Part shown: in pieces, positions 23,693 to 36,100 of the stretch
How the letters are laid out: each line of letters starts with the position of its first letter
Position numbering within the stretch: position 1 is the first letter of the stretch
Source: Cotesia glomerata
Taxonomy: Eukaryota; Arthropoda; Insecta; Hymenoptera; Braconidae
DNA: 64,000 nucleotides
Direction of reading: 5' to 3'
Assembly: GCF_020080835.1 (NCBI RefSeq)
Contig: NC_058164.1
Coordinates: 4,613,666-4,677,665 of the forward strand
Notes under the pieces: generated by a model
Told to the model about the DNA's origin: nothing
The model's input: the letters and a program-made list of their open reading frames with translations, nothing else
Databases searched by the model: none
Made by a program: the position numbers and the translations under genes

Positions 23693-24699
23693 GAAATTAT
23701 CAAAATTTCTTAAAATATTAGGGCATAAATTTTTATTACAAAAATCCTTCATAATTTTTTACTAAACGACTAATAATAATAAAAATCTCTTATAGTCAAA
23801 ATAAACAACTTAAAAAAATTCCGTTGATTCTATTACCAATGATATCCATCCTCCACTCTCTAGTCTGCACCAAAAAAGCCATTTGCATAGATTTAAAATC
23901 AACGAAACTGAAGCTAAAACTAAACCGAGTTATAACGATTATTTATACACAGGCGAGCAATAAATTTAGGCTGAGTGAACCCCCAGTTAAATGAATCGTC
24001 TGTCTGTCTATATACTGTATAACTAGTTGTTATATTATTATTTTTCTAACTCATAGACCCACAACGATTATATTAGTTTTTATTGGAAACGGAAGTCGGC
24101 ACTTAACTACCTCACAGCCGTCGTCAAGGTACACCCAAACGTTACAATAAAAACACGAATTATTGCGAGTATTAATATGAGTTATCAGACTCATTAATAA
24201 TCCAGAAAGATAGAAATCAGGATCACGGTGAATCCGTCACTGTCCATTATAATATTTTCCTCTTAAGTCGTGAGCTTACTTCATTTAAAGAATTTTTTTT
24301 TTTTATTTACTTTCATTTAAAAACAATAATTTATTTTTGTATTGTGCTAGTGGTTTTTTTTTGTGGCTAAGATTATGATTGAGGAGGGGAATACCGGGTG
24401 TCCGTGAAAATGTTTGCGTCTAATGAGCCGATCATAATGGGCACGGCCTGGCCTCGACGAGCCTCCGACGTACAGTAGCAAGAATACTTGGACGAAATAC
24501 ACGGGGATACTGAGTTGGTTAACTTTGACTTTACTTCACTTTGCTTTATCTTTTACATTAATTTTCTTCTTTCTTTCATAAGATTTTATTTACTGTTCTA
24601 TATTTTGATGAAAAAAATTAACTTGATTTTCAAGAAAAATTTTACTCGAATCAAAGATTTTTCGCCTTGATTTTAAAACAATAAAAATCCATTTTAAAA
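23693..24699. other. Unique non-coding DNA
   Basis: The block is mixed complexity without recognised genes or transposon ends. A GTGTCCGTGAAAATG island lies around 24380-24500. The following 60-codon frame (24488-24670) is phenylalanine- and leucine-rich low-complexity sequence. Confidence 0.45.
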
Positions 24700-25430
24700 A
24701 ATATCAATAACTAAAAAATGACGTTGTATTTTGTCTACTATGATATTTTTAACGATATAAGCTCATTTTGATGTTACCCTCATCAAGACCTTTCATTTGA
24801 GTACCCACACGATTTTTTTCATGTATTTTATATATATTATATTTATCATATATGTGGAATATATAAAATATATAAAAAATCCGTGTAGGTATTCAAATGA
24901 AAGGTCTCGATAAGTGTAACTTCAAGATGAGCTTATATCGTTAAAAATATCATCAGTGGACAAAATACAACCTCATTTCTTAGGTATTGACATTTTTTGA
25001 AATATAAGCTCATCCTGATGTTACGCTTATCGAGACCTTTCATTTGAGTACCCACACGATTTTTTTCATATATTTTATATATATTATATTTCTCATATTT
25101 GTGAAATATATAAAAAAATCGTGTGGGTATTCAAATGAAAGGTCTCGATAAGAGTAACTCCAGGATGAGCTTATATCGTTAAAAATATCATCAGTACACA
25201 AAATAAAACGTCATTTCTTAATTATTGACATTTTTTGAGATATAAGCTCATCCTGATGTTACACTTATCAAGACCTTTCATTTGAGTACCCAAACGATTT
25301 TTTTCATATATTTTATATATATTATATTTCTCATATATGTGGAATATATAAAATATATAAAAAATTCGTGTGGGTATTCAAATGAAAGGTCTCGATGAAT
25401 GCAACTCGATATATAAGCGCATCCTGGAGT
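24700..25430. repeat. Second array of palindromic units
   Basis: Three long palindromes start at about 24742, 24989 and 25227 (spacings 247 and 238 bp). Each consists of ATATAAGCTCATCC, AGACCTTTCATTTGAGTACC, an AT-only centre and the reverse arm GGTATTCAAATGAAAGGTC. The family is the same as in the 3140-3960 array and inside family-2 Helitrons. The third unit is cut short on its right side. Confidence 0.85.
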
Positions 25431-26649
25431 TACACATAAGGAATTATACATAAAATTTAAATAAAAAAAAAATCAAACAGTTGTTTTGTAGCTCATAACA
25501 TAATTATTTTATCTGCAATAAAATACTGGAAGAAATAAATGAAGAAACTTATTGACTCTATTATGAAAATTAATTAACAGCCGAGTTATAATGGACAGAT
25601 ATTTAAATTTATAAGTAATAAAATGACGGGTAGAGGTCAAGGCTTTGAAGCCGTATTTGCGGAGGTAAAGAGGGTGCTGGGAGAAGCAGCTCGTGCAGCG
25701 AGATAAGTCATAATAGCGTCCAGCATACCATTATAAATTTATACAGTACAAAGTATATAATACAGTGAGTGTATCCGTGCTAATATGTATATTTTATATT
25801 GTACATTGTATATTGTGTATATGGTACCTGAAGAGTAGAGGGCCCAGCGTTGTTAATAGTCAACACGGGATCACACCGAGATAGCGCGCTAATGCACGCA
25901 TTTATTTGAAATATTAAACCGTGCTCCGAGTGGTGTAGTGTGTGTGTATTTTTACTGCATATGCATTCGTGTACACACAGTCCGATTGCTGGCTTTAGGG
26001 ACAATTATTAATGATGATAATTAGCTCAAGATTTTAACCAGACACAACGTGGCTTCACTGTGTTTGAACTCGAGAAATTTTAATATGATAAAAAATATTG
26101 TTCATTAATTATAGACGTTTTTGCAAGAGTCTTTTATCTTAATTGTTGAAATAATTAATAATTGTTGGATTAATGGATAGTTTTATTGGTAATTTATAAA
26201 AAAGAGAAACTAAATTTATTAGAGCCTAAATTTTCTATTATTAATTATGTAAAAAATTTTGATTAAGATTTTTAAATTCACTGATATAATTTAATTTGAT
26301 TTAAGAGAAAATTTTAGAGCAAAAATGTAATTTTTTATTATTTTTTTAAATAAAAAAAAATGTTTTTAGTTCAATTTTACTCTATTTAAAATCATCAAAA
26401 TTATTTTTAAATTCCAAGATTTTTTTCTCTTGAATTCATTTCATTTTTATAATTTTTTTATAAGTATACTTTTTTCAAAATAAGTATTTTGGATCAATAA
26501 AAATTATTTTGAAGAGAAATTTAAATTCTGAAGATAGGGAAAGTATTATTATTATAAAACACAATTAAAATTGATGTCTAAACAAATTATTTTCCAAAAT
26601 TAACAACAATTTTTATTACATATTTAGTTAAATATTATATTTTTTTTTC
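25431..26649. other. Unique then AT-rich DNA
   Basis: 25560-26030 is of moderate complexity and 26040-26640 is A/T-dominated. A 74-codon minus-strand frame (25780-26004) has no recognised domain. No RNA gene was seen. Confidence 0.45.
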
Positions 26650-26790
26650 TTTTTCTTTTTTTAATATCTGTATAGCACATTTAGTTTTAAGTTATACTAT
26701 GTCATTTGTATAATCTTACTTAGAGACCCTGTTACTGGCCTTTTAGTTATTGGGTTATATATAAATAAATAAATAAATAAATAAATTACA
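26650..26790 (+). mobile_element. Truncated 3' tail of a non-LTR retrotransposon
   Basis: A short segment (GACCCTGTTACTGGCCTTTT and a TTAGTTATTGGGTTATAT run) is followed by a (TAAA)n-type tail at about 26755-26787. This is the common form of 5'-truncated LINE insertions. No reverse-transcriptase sequence remains. The clade cannot be assigned. Confidence 0.4.
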
Positions 26791-26978
26791 ACATTGAATT
26801 ACAACGTCTTAATTAAATCTAAAAAATTTTAAAATGCCAATCTATTTTTCTTTATTCAAATTGAAAATTTTAAGACTAGAATTTTCCTTGAATCAAGCAA
26901 CTGTCTCTTCTCTTCAACCAAAATTCAAAGTCTAATAAGAAATATCTCTCTACCAAAATTATAATTCAATAAATGCTA

Positions 26979-27246
26979 CACGAAAAAAAAAACTCGAAAA
27001 ATTACATTATAAATAGTAATAAATGTCCCGTCGTATTCAAAACTAGAAAAATTACGGTTTGAAATAACATTTTTCTAAATTCAAACTTTGAATGTTAATT
27101 TTCAGAGCTTTCAATGTAAATATTACATTCTACAATGTAATTCTCATAAAATCTGTAATAATTACAATCTGAAACTGTAATTTTTCCAGTTTTTATCACG
27201 GAGCGCCATGTTACATTATATAATGTAATTTTTTTTTTTTTCCGTG
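26979..27246. mobile_element. TA-inserted MITE, CACGGAAAAAAAAA family
   Basis: The termini CACGAAAAAAAAAACTCG... and ...AATTTTTTTTTTTTCCGTG are inverted repeats, with further pairing of AATTACATTATA near the left end to TATAATGTAATT near the right end. TA lies at both flanks (26977-26978 and 27247-27248). The interior is full of ATTACA / TGTAAT words. A 160-codon minus-strand open frame (27095-27577) runs through this element and is therefore not a gene. Confidence 0.75.
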
Positions 27247-27248
27247 TA

Positions 27249-29129
27249 ATCAATTTCTTTCTGTCACACCCCCGGACATAAATATACTTACTCCCAAAAA
27301 AAGAAAAAAAAATAGCAATAACATAACAAGACTTAATCGAACCTAAAACAGGTATATCTAATGTCCCAAGCCCCGGCCCATCTTGATTGCACAAACATAT
27401 GGATGAGTATGAGTAAGTAAAAAGGCGACTCATCCTCGAAATCGAACGACGACCCGTGCAATTCATTTGTTGGAATCTTCGGATGCATATCGCACAATAA
27501 TACTCACACATGCTAAATACAATACGAGTTGTTTCGCGATTAAGTGAAAGGGCCGGGGATTTGGGAACCGCAGGCATACAAATGAACGAAGAATGCTCAG
27601 CGTTGAGATGGAGGCGTTTTGGTCTTAGCTCTTTTATTTATATTTATATATTTATACATGTGTGTGTGGTGTGAGAAACTCGTGAGCCCGGGATGACACT
27701 TCTCTAAGGTGATTTATACGCTCTGCTCTGGGTGACCATCATCATCTCACGGAAAGATCTACAGGATCTCCCAGTTAGTTAGCCGCTCAACTTATTCTGT
27801 GCATACGCCTCGGACGATGGTCCGAGTAACCTCCCAAGTAAATGCCTGCATTCATCCTCTCATTCTCTTATTTATATATGTTTATGTTCGCTCATATATA
27901 TGTTAGTAATACGTATATTTACGACTACAAGAAAAGAGTGGAAGTAAATAAGAGGTGTGCTTGAGTATTGAGGAACTAGGTTATTGCTCGGTCTCCGTCG
28001 CGTTGGGTGGTACAACATACAATATTTTAGTTACGGGAAAGTAAAGAGTAAAAAAAATAAAAATACATTTTCCATTAATGCATACCCCAGTGACAACTAT
28101 GAATTACGGCTTTTTGCTAAATTATCTCGTGATTTATGATAAATAGTCCATCTGTGCTGATACATCTCAAGCATTAATATTAATTATTGTAAATTATTTA
28201 TAATTTTATTAATCGTTTGTTATCTCACTCGAGCTCTGATTTAACAGCCGGCTAATGTAATAAATAATAAATAATACCAACCCCCTCCACATCCTCCATA
28301 TCCTTGTCCCTCTTCAGCTTGTTAAGTATCTAAGATATGAATTATATATCACTGTATTTAACTCAACGTTTTTATTTTATCAGTTTATTTGCGCGTTAAG
28401 ATACGAATGAGTGGTGCCCTCAACGATACATTTAAATAACTACCTCACCTGGACCCTCCACCGGGGGCTCCACTCGAGAGCCGGCCGATTAATCATTTAG
28501 CTTATTCAATATCTCACGGCTAATGTGTCGAGTGAGATTATTTGCTTCCCGGTCGAGCGAGCTCTTTAAATATCCCTTTTTCTTTTTGTTTTAAGAGCGA
28601 GTTTTTAGTTCCTGCTGGGAAATTTGGGGGAGGGTAGTTCGATTTTGAAAATTTTTGATTGATGGATGGTGACGCTGTGAGGTCTTGGTTTTGAGGGCTG
28701 GATTGACAAGATAGGATATTTGAGTGACAGAATTTGATTTTTAGATGATCTAGATTTGAAGTTTTGGAGTACAAGAAATTTTTGGTTTTTTGTCGGTAAG
28801 TTGAATGTTTTTGAGCCTTGATAAAAATTGAATTATTCATTGATTTACTATTTTAGTTAATTAAATTAATGAAAAAAAATTTATCTATTATCAATTGATC
28901 GAAAATTGATTAAAAAGAAATAATTTTTAATCGAAAAAATTGTTTTTTAATTTTGAGTACAATTAAGGAAAAAAATTCTTGAATTAATAAATTTTTTTAT
29001 TATTTTTGAATTCATAAATCTGATACAGAAAAAAATGAAATTCAAAAATAAAAAAATTCTTTAACTATTTTTTTAAAATAAAAAAATTCTTTAATTATTT
29101 AAACTAACGTTTTAATTTTTTATCCGTCT
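27249..29129. other. Unique DNA, no recognised gene
   Basis: 27250-28560 is of moderate complexity, including a conserved-looking TATACGCTCTGCTCTGGGTGACC stretch written here only in part. A 100-codon minus-strand frame (28538-28840) is lysine- and asparagine-rich without a domain. 28850-29120 is A/T-only. Confidence 0.45.
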
Positions 29130-29222
29130 GTTCAATATTGATACTTTATTATAAAACATGTATGATGCTTTTGCTATTCGGCTATTTGCCTTGGCATAGA
29201 AATTGAATAAATAAATATTTAA
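29130..29222 (+). mobile_element. Truncated LINE-like 3' tail
   Basis: The segment contains ATGCTTTTGCTATTCGGCTA and TTTGCCTTGGCATAGAAATT followed by an AATAAATAAATA tail. Related 3' ends occur near 46330-46440 (+) and in reverse at about 37100-37165, which supports a dispersed family. No coding sequence remains. Confidence 0.4.
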
Positions 29223-29459
29223 AAAATTGTCGAAGCTCCAAATTTAAACAATTATCATAAATTTTTTGTTTTAAAATTAAATTTACGAACTTTAATATTT
29301 TTTCTACAAAATTTATATTTTGTTTAAGATAAAAATTTTTAATTCAAAGTTTAATTTTAATCTTATAGTCTATTAATTTTTTTTTTTCGACAAAAATAGA
29401 TTTGTAATAAAAATATTTTAATCACAAGTATATAAATGTGTGCAATTACTTTTTCCTTC

Positions 29460-29592
29460 TTGACTTGAGCCGTAGACATTGCTCTATTATGTATTATTTT
29501 TTATCAACTTTGTCCTTTGTATAAAATGTATATAGTGCTATGGGAAACTCCCAAGAACTAATAAATAAATTATTATTATTATTATTATTAAT
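29460..29592 (+). mobile_element. Truncated LINE-like 3' tail with (ATT)n
   Basis: TTGACTTGAGCCGTAGACAT ... TATGGGAAACTCCCAAGAAC ends in AATAAATAAATTATTATTATT. A unique 3' segment followed by a simple tail is typical of a 5'-truncated non-LTR insertion. The interior includes the small inverted pair GGGAA / TTCCC-like bases. The clade is unknown. Confidence 0.38.
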
Positions 29593-30698
29593 AAAAATAT
29601 TTCCTATAATGTAACTATTTACCAATGAGTAATTAAATTTCCGAAGAATTAAACTCTCAAAATCGTGATATTAAAATCGAATCATTTATAGATGAAAATA
29701 ATAAAACAATAACAGCCCTTCTACGTTAGTACACAAAATCCAAGGAAAGTGAAACTGAAACAGTGAAGTATAAAGATTGAAGACTCATATGGGCAGTTTG
29801 GGATCCTTGTGCAGACATAATATTTTACCTCTGTGCCCCAACTAAGCACTGCTAGCGCACTGGATCATTAATCACTATTATCTCGAGGTAATTTTTCTTC
29901 GATATAATTTCGTCTGTTTACCCCCGTCGCCTCTCTGGAGTAAGACACATACAGACAAGTTCTTCATAGCCATGCGTATGTACAGAGTAAGGAGTGAAGA
30001 GGTGTACTGGTGCTGAAAAACTCTACTCGGCATTCTTGAGCGCGTTGCCAACGTAATTCGTTTCCCCCGTCGGACGTTGAGTATGCCGCGTTAAATAATC
30101 GCGACCCCGAGGCTCGTCGGCTCTTCCTTCACATTCAATATCAGTACTCGTTACTCTCCACTGGATAAAATCCTACGAGGGTGCTTTAATATTAATATAT
30201 TTGCCAAGCTAAGTAATTTTACACATCTATTATTATAATTACAGTATTTCTGTAGTTTTACTTTAAATATTAAATTACAATATTAAGTACGCATATTTTC
30301 ATAATTATTTTTTTATAATAATAAAAACTAATGACCAATAACGCTAGCATTAAAATTATTACTGTGAAATATTTGCACAACTTTGAAGTAATAATGTAAA
30401 TGTGAATTGTGAACCCTTTTTTCAGCCTCTTGTTTTTACGCTTTAAACACTAATTCCTGTCCGAGCACTTCACTTATATTGTAAGCAAGTTTATTTACAC
30501 AATTAATGCTGGTACTCAGTGTCGTCTTCGTTCTCCTCATCGTCGCGAGTCACGAGTATTATGTTTGAGAGCCAACAAAAAAAAACCTCCTTTCGCTCTG
30601 CCCCCTTCCCCCTAACGTATGTTAATTTATATTGAGGCGCTAATTCCCCAGCAAGGAGCCACTGAGGGCTCTTGACGTATTACTATGCAAAGAAGCTA
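29593..30698. other. Unique non-coding DNA
   Basis: The block has moderate complexity around 29700-30180 and 30420-30690, with AT-rich DNA between. No open frame of interest and no repeat termini were found. Confidence 0.45.
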
Positions 30699-30768
30699 AA
30701 TAAATTTAAAAAGTTGCCAAAAAAAACCTCCGTATAAATTACAAATAACAAATAAATCTGTAAGACAA
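30699..30768 (+). repeat. 70-bp direct repeat, left copy
   Basis: AATAAATTTAAAAAGTTGCC through CTGTAAGACAA is repeated at 33124-33193 with only two differences. The two copies bracket a block that holds a Helitron family-2 end, a duplicated segment and the three-copy Helitron array. Confidence 0.85.
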
Positions 30769-30903
30769 AATGAAAGGTCTTGATGATTGTAACATCGAGA
30801 TGAGCTTATTCCTTTAAAAACGTCAATATTTAAGAAATTACAGTGCAATTTAATAAAATTCACAAGTCACGGCAGTCATATATAGTGACTGCAAGGTTGC
30901 TAG
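30769..30903 (+). mobile_element. Helitron family-2 3' fragment
   Basis: Only the end of the element is present: half of a palindrome (TGAAAGGTCTTGATG, GAGATGAGCTTATT), then the hairpin GGCAGTCATATATAGTGACTGC (written here as its arms GCAGTCA and TGACTGC) and the terminus AAGGTTGCTAG before a T. The 5' portion is missing and the left edge abuts the 70-bp direct repeat. Confidence 0.75.
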
Positions 30904-31124
30904 TTTATAATTTTTCAATTAATTAGACAAATTTTATTCAAATAAATTTTTACTACTACTTAAATTTACTTACACTAATAAAAAAATTAAATTTATTTAA
31001 AAAAAAAATCTTGAGTAAAAAAACTAATTTCAAAAGATTTAATTTTTTAATTCTAAAACAATTTTTTAGTTAATTAATTTTTCTGTGTGCTTAAATTCTT
31101 AAAAATAATATCTTTGATTTAAAA
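30904..31124 (+). repeat. Duplicated segment, left half
   Basis: TTTATAATTTTTCAATTAAT through TCTTTGATTTAAAA matches 38763-38967. The right half of the same segment continues at 33017 after the Helitron array. In both places the segment begins immediately at the CTAG end of a family-2 Helitron. Confidence 0.8.
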
Positions 31125-31648
31125 TCTATACTAATAAATGGAAAGCCGGTTTTTTTGTTCGGTTATACTGCGAGAACTACTGAACCGATCGGAATAATAC
31201 TTATCCCATAAGATGCAGCGTGTTTCGGAGAAGGTTTTAGTACATGATATGGTGGTGATTACTTATCCGGAAGCTATATTTTTTTTACTTAGAAATAATG
31301 AATTTTTATTGTAACTAAATTTATTCTATTCGATTGTCATTTGTTTAAAATAAATTTTTTAATTCTATTGGTTATGTTTATATACTAGCCAGATTTCTTC
31401 ACTTATGAGACCTGCAATTTCTTTAACTGAAACTTTCAATGCTCATTACAAATTTTTTTTTTCATATCAATTATTATTAATTTTTGTAAGAAAGACACGG
31501 GAATGTTATAATGATTGCACATTGAAAGTTACAATGAATATTAGCTAGAATAATTACATGGATAAAAGGTGCATGCCAATTCGATAGAATTTGGAATCTG
31601 TGCAAGTCAAAACAATATTCTAATTAAATTTGAAGTCCAGATCTAAAA
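31125..31648 (+). mobile_element. Family-1 Helitron array, copy 1 (no 3' hairpin)
   Basis: Copy 1 starts TCTATACTAATAAATGGAAAG after an A and runs to AGATCTAAAA, where copy 2 begins. The last about 45 bp with the terminal hairpin and CTAG are absent. There is no coding capacity. Confidence 0.85.
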
Positions 31649-32173
31649 TCTATATTAATAAATGGTGAGCCGGTTTCTTTGTTCGGTTATAGTGCGAAAA
31701 CTACTGAATTGATCGGAATAATACTTATCCCATAAGATGCAGCGTGCTTCGGAGAAGGTTTGAGTATATGACATGTTGGTGATTACTTATCCGGAAGCTA
31801 TATTTTTTTTACTTAGAAATAATGAATTTTTATTGTAACTAAATTTATTCTATTCGATTGTCATTTTTTTAAAATAAATTTTTTAATTCTATTGGTTATG
31901 TTTATATACTAGGCAGATTTCTTCACTTATGAGACCTGCAATTTCTTTAACTGAAACTTTCAATACTTATTACAAATTTTTTTTTTTCATATCAATTATT
32001 ATTAATTTTTGTAAGAAAGACACGGGAATGTTATAATGATTGCACATTGAAAGTTACAATGAATATTAGCTAGAATAATTACATGGATAAAAAGTGCATG
32101 CCAATTCGATAGAATTTGGAATCTGTGCAAGTCAAAACAATACTCTAATTAAATTTCAAGTCTAGATCTAAAA
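31649..32173 (+). mobile_element. Family-1 Helitron array, copy 2 (no 3' hairpin)
   Basis: Copy 2 starts TCTATATTAATAAATGGTGAG and ends at AGATCTAAAA like copy 1, directly joined to copy 3. Copies 2 and 3 share the GGTGAGCCGGTTTCTTTGTTC and GAATTGATCGGAATAATAC variants, here given as partial words, so they are the closest relatives in the array. Confidence 0.85.
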
Positions 32174-33016
32174 TCTATATTAATAAATGGTGAGCCGGTT
32201 TCTTTGTTCGGTTATAGTGCGAAAACTACTGAATTGATCGGAATAATACTTATCCCATAAGATGCAGCGTGTTTCGGAGAAGGTTTTAGTACATGATATG
32301 GTGGTGATTACTTATCCGGAAGCTATATTTTTTTGACTTAGAAATAATAAATTTTTATTGTAACTAAATTTATTCTATTCGATTGTCATTTGTTTAAAAT
32401 AAATTTTTTAATTCTATTGGTTATGTTTATATACTAGGCAGATTTCTTCACTTATGAGACCTGCAATTTCTTTAACTGAAACTTTCAATGCTCATTACAA
32501 ATTTTTTTTTTCATATCAATTATTATTAATTTTTGTAAGAAAGACACGGGAATGTTATAATGATTGCACATTGAAAGTTACAATGAATATTAGCTAGAAT
32601 AATTATACACTGATAGAAGGATTTATTTGTATTAAATAATATTTGTTAATAGCTAACAAATCATTTATTAGAGACCATTTTTTAATATTAAATAAATATT
32701 TCTTAGTATTTAAAATGATTTGTTTGTATTTAATAAATCTGATATTCATTTATTAAATATTAATAAATCTTTTTAAATACTAAGAAATATTTGTTAAGGA
32801 CTAACAAATGGCTTCAAATAAATGATTTGTTAAATATTAACAAATCTTTTTAACTATAAACAAATCCTTCTATCAGTGTATGGATAAAAGGTGCATGCCA
32901 ATTCGATAGAATTGGGAATCTGTGCAAGTCAAAACAATACTCTAATTAAATTTCAAGTCTTGATCTAAAAATGCAATTCTATAATGCGCTCAGCGGAGCG
33001 AGCGAGTAACAGCTAG
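32174..33016 (+). mobile_element. Family-1 Helitron array, copy 3 with terminal hairpin and nested MITE
   Basis: Copy 3 starts TCTATATTAATAAATGGTGAG and ends GAGTAACAGCTAG before a T. Its hairpin is CGCTC-AGCGGAGC-GAGCG, differing from other copies (CGCCC / GGGCG) by a matched pair of changes. A 271-bp MITE sits at 32608-32878. Confidence 0.88.
32608..32878. mobile_element. TA-inserted MITE, CACTGATAGAAGG family
   Basis: Terminal inverted repeats CACTGATAGAAGGATTTATT and CAAATCCTTCTATCAGTG are flanked by TA on both sides (32606-32607 and 32879-32880). The uninterrupted Helitron copies read AATTACATGGATAAAAG at the site, so the target was AATTATATGG-like with a single TA. The interior is made of AACAAATNATTT-type inverted words. 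Other copies: 40717-41281 and 57582-58997. Confidence 0.9.
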
Positions 33017-33122
33017 TGAAATAATAATTAACATTTTAATAAAAATTGTAGTAAAAATAAATAAATCATCAAAAAAAAGACACTTCAACCTCATCAAAGT
33101 AACCTGACTACTTTAAAGCAAT
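33017..33122 (+). repeat. Duplicated segment, right half
   Basis: TGAAATAATAATTAACATTT through GACTACTTTAAAGCAAT matches 38968-39077. Joined to 30904-31124 it reproduces the 38763 copy with no extra base at the Helitron site. Confidence 0.8.
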
Positions 33123-33123
33123 G

Positions 33124-33193
33124 AATAAATTTAAAAAGTTGCCAAAAAAAACCTCCGTATAAATAACAAATAACAAATAAATCTGTAAAACAA
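33124..33193 (+). repeat. 70-bp direct repeat, right copy
   Basis: This is the second copy of the sequence at 30699-30768, ending CTGTAAAACAA. It lies two bases after the end of the duplicated segment. Confidence 0.85.
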
Positions 33194-36100
33194 CGAAGCA
33201 TGATTGAAATTTACAAATCCCAAGAGTTTATCCTTTGCGATTATAATTATTGGGCAGTGTCGATGGCACGTGTGTGGAATCACACTCATAAATTCAGAGA
33301 GTCAACTTTAATGCAAGATCAATCGCGAATAATAATAATTCTGTTGGAAATTTATTTTAGTTTTTAATTTTTTTTCAATATTTTAATTTTTTTTTCATCT
33401 CAAATATTTTTATTAAAAGTATTTTATGATTTTTTAACTTCTTAAGTTACTTTAATGTAAAGATTTTAAATCTATATTAATATTTCAAGCTAGTGAAAAA
33501 TTATTGTAAAAATTAAGAAATTAAACAACTGAATCATTTTAATTTAAATTACAATGCATTGATATCAAGGAAGAAAAAAAATGACGAAGACGCTAACTAA
33601 TGTATAAGTCACGGCATCTAGCGGCAAAGTCCCGAAATAGATGGAGCGGGTCAGACGGCAGCGTAATAACTGCTACTACTACTTACTTATATTTAACTCG
33701 TATTGCTATCGCTATTAAAAGCTATACTAATACACTATGTAAGTGATGGAGCAACAGAACGCTCCAGACGAGAGGCAATCTTCCCTAATTAACACATTTA
33801 AACTAATCAAAGTCGGTTGGGTCATTCCTATTTAGTAAGAACCCACTCGCTTAGATTTAACAACCATTCCTTTCTTAGATTAATTCTAATTATTTATTAT
33901 ACACAGCAAGCAGTGGGCAGACACACTCTAAAATCATAGATAATTTTTAGATTTTATTTTATTACTCTTAAAAATTTTTTGAATTTTTTTAACTTCTTAA
34001 AATATTAAAATTTGAAGTTCTATGTCGAGTTTACTGAAAAATTTATTAATTTTACTAATTTTTGTGTATATATGTCTTAAGAATAAATTTTTTAAATATT
34101 TAAAATTAAATAATAAAATTTCATTGAAATTTTAAATAAATTTTTGTATTCTTAAAATAAATTGGTAAAATTTTAAAGAAAATTTTTTATTCAAACGTCA
34201 ATTTTGTAAAATTATATGCCCTTTTATTATTATTATTGATACTATTTGTCATTTTTAAAGATGAAAAATTTTTTTTATAAATTTTTATTACCATAAAAAT
34301 TATTAAAAAAAATATAATTATATTCACAAAAATTTTTTTCTAAAAATTTTGGGAAGAAACTACTTTTTTTTACTAAAAGATACAAAGCTTCAGCGTTTTA
34401 ATTTAGCCCTAAATATAAAGAAGTAATAAAACGAATGAATTGTTCTCCTTTTCTACTTTTTTGTGACTTGTTTTAAATTCAAAGGAAATTTTTAATTCAA
34501 TTGAATTCAAGTCTATTTAAATACATTTTTTGTTTTACGTAATACAGTAAAAGAACGGAGGAATACATTAAAGTTACGAGAGAATGAGAAATGGAGTTTG
34601 AGATGAATATAATTGTTATGTAAAAGTAAGAAGTAAGAAGCCTTTGCTGATGTCGCGTTCTCGAGATTCTTCCAGTCGTCAAATATATTTGTTTTTATTT
34701 TTATTTTTGTATAATATATAATAGCCGTGATGTTTGTGCCGTGGAGCGAGTGCTCGAGTAAAGATCACCGGTACGATGTGCGATCTGACCTGAGATAGGA
34801 GATAGTGGAGCCAAAGTTGCATTGAGGATGACTCTGGACTCTGGTTGATACATTCGCGCGTGTTTAACACGTGCCTAGTTAAATTTTTGTGACATTTTTA
34901 TGAGTACAACTTAAGCTTTAATTTAATAAAAATTCCCAGAATTTTTTTTTTTAGGAAATTTTATGGCGATTTTTAAATAAGTTGGCAACTTTGACAGCTT
35001 AGTCAATCAAAATTTTAATTTTTTATCAAATTTCGAAGCTCTAATGTCATTTTTCTTTACAAAAAAGAAAGAAAAATATCAAAATTTCATTTTAGACTTT
35101 AAATTGAACTTGAAAAAATTATTAAAAAAAAAAATATTTTCATAAATTTAATTTTAAATATAAATTTTGACAATTTCAAATGAAATTTTTACCAGAGTTG
35201 CAAAAATTTTTCTGATGATCAATTTTTAGTAAAATTCATAATTAAATTATGAATATTTGATTAAAAATTATTTTTTAATTATTAATTTAAATATTTTTTA
35301 ATATTTAATATTTAAATCAATAAAAATTATTGATTTAAAATCAAAATTATTCTTAAAATTCATCAAGAAAATTAATTAATTATTTCTTATTTAATAAATA
35401 ATTTAAGATCTTTAATTAACACCTTAGTTAAAAAAAATTAATAATTTTATTTTTTAATAAATTCTTCACTCAAAAAAATTCATATTAATATAAAATAAAT
35501 TCTAAATTAAAAAAATAATGAATAATTTTAATAATTCCAGTGATAAATTGTATTTGAAATAACAATGGTAGCTTTTTTTGATTAAATATTTGGGATTTAA
35601 ATAATCTTAATAAAATTTTAAATAAATTTCAAAAAATAAAAAATTCTGATATGAATTTTAATAAAATCTTTATCTTTCCCTCTAAAAAAAATTTTTTTTA
35701 ATTTATCTGCCGACTTTTATATTTATAAAATATGAAGAATATAAATATAATTAAATATAACTGAAGTAATATCGTACGTTCGGCGCCATCTGTGTATGCA
35801 CATATGGACTACGCACATGGTGGACTGTGGTCTGAGCAGCCTGTCGCTGTTATATCCATATACCAGTCAGTATAGCCACTATAGAGACTGCAGAGTGCGG
35901 TGTAGGTAGTTTGAACGAGCTTCTGCTCTAAGCGGTCTTTATTCTTCATTCTATCGGTCGATGAGTGCTCGGGCACGACAAAAATAAAAAACATTCACAA
36001 AAACCGCTGAACTTTTTTCCGTGACACTTGTTTTACCGTTAACAGTTACGTAATTGATAGACAAGTTCGGTACTACTGATTTTTTTTTGTAATTTAAAGA

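Noticed and set aside
27095..27577. 160-codon minus-strand open frame, the longest in the window
   Set aside because: It runs across the 26979-27246 MITE boundary and contains low-complexity Lys-rich sequence (RKKKKI) from the MITE end; no domain or start context supports it.
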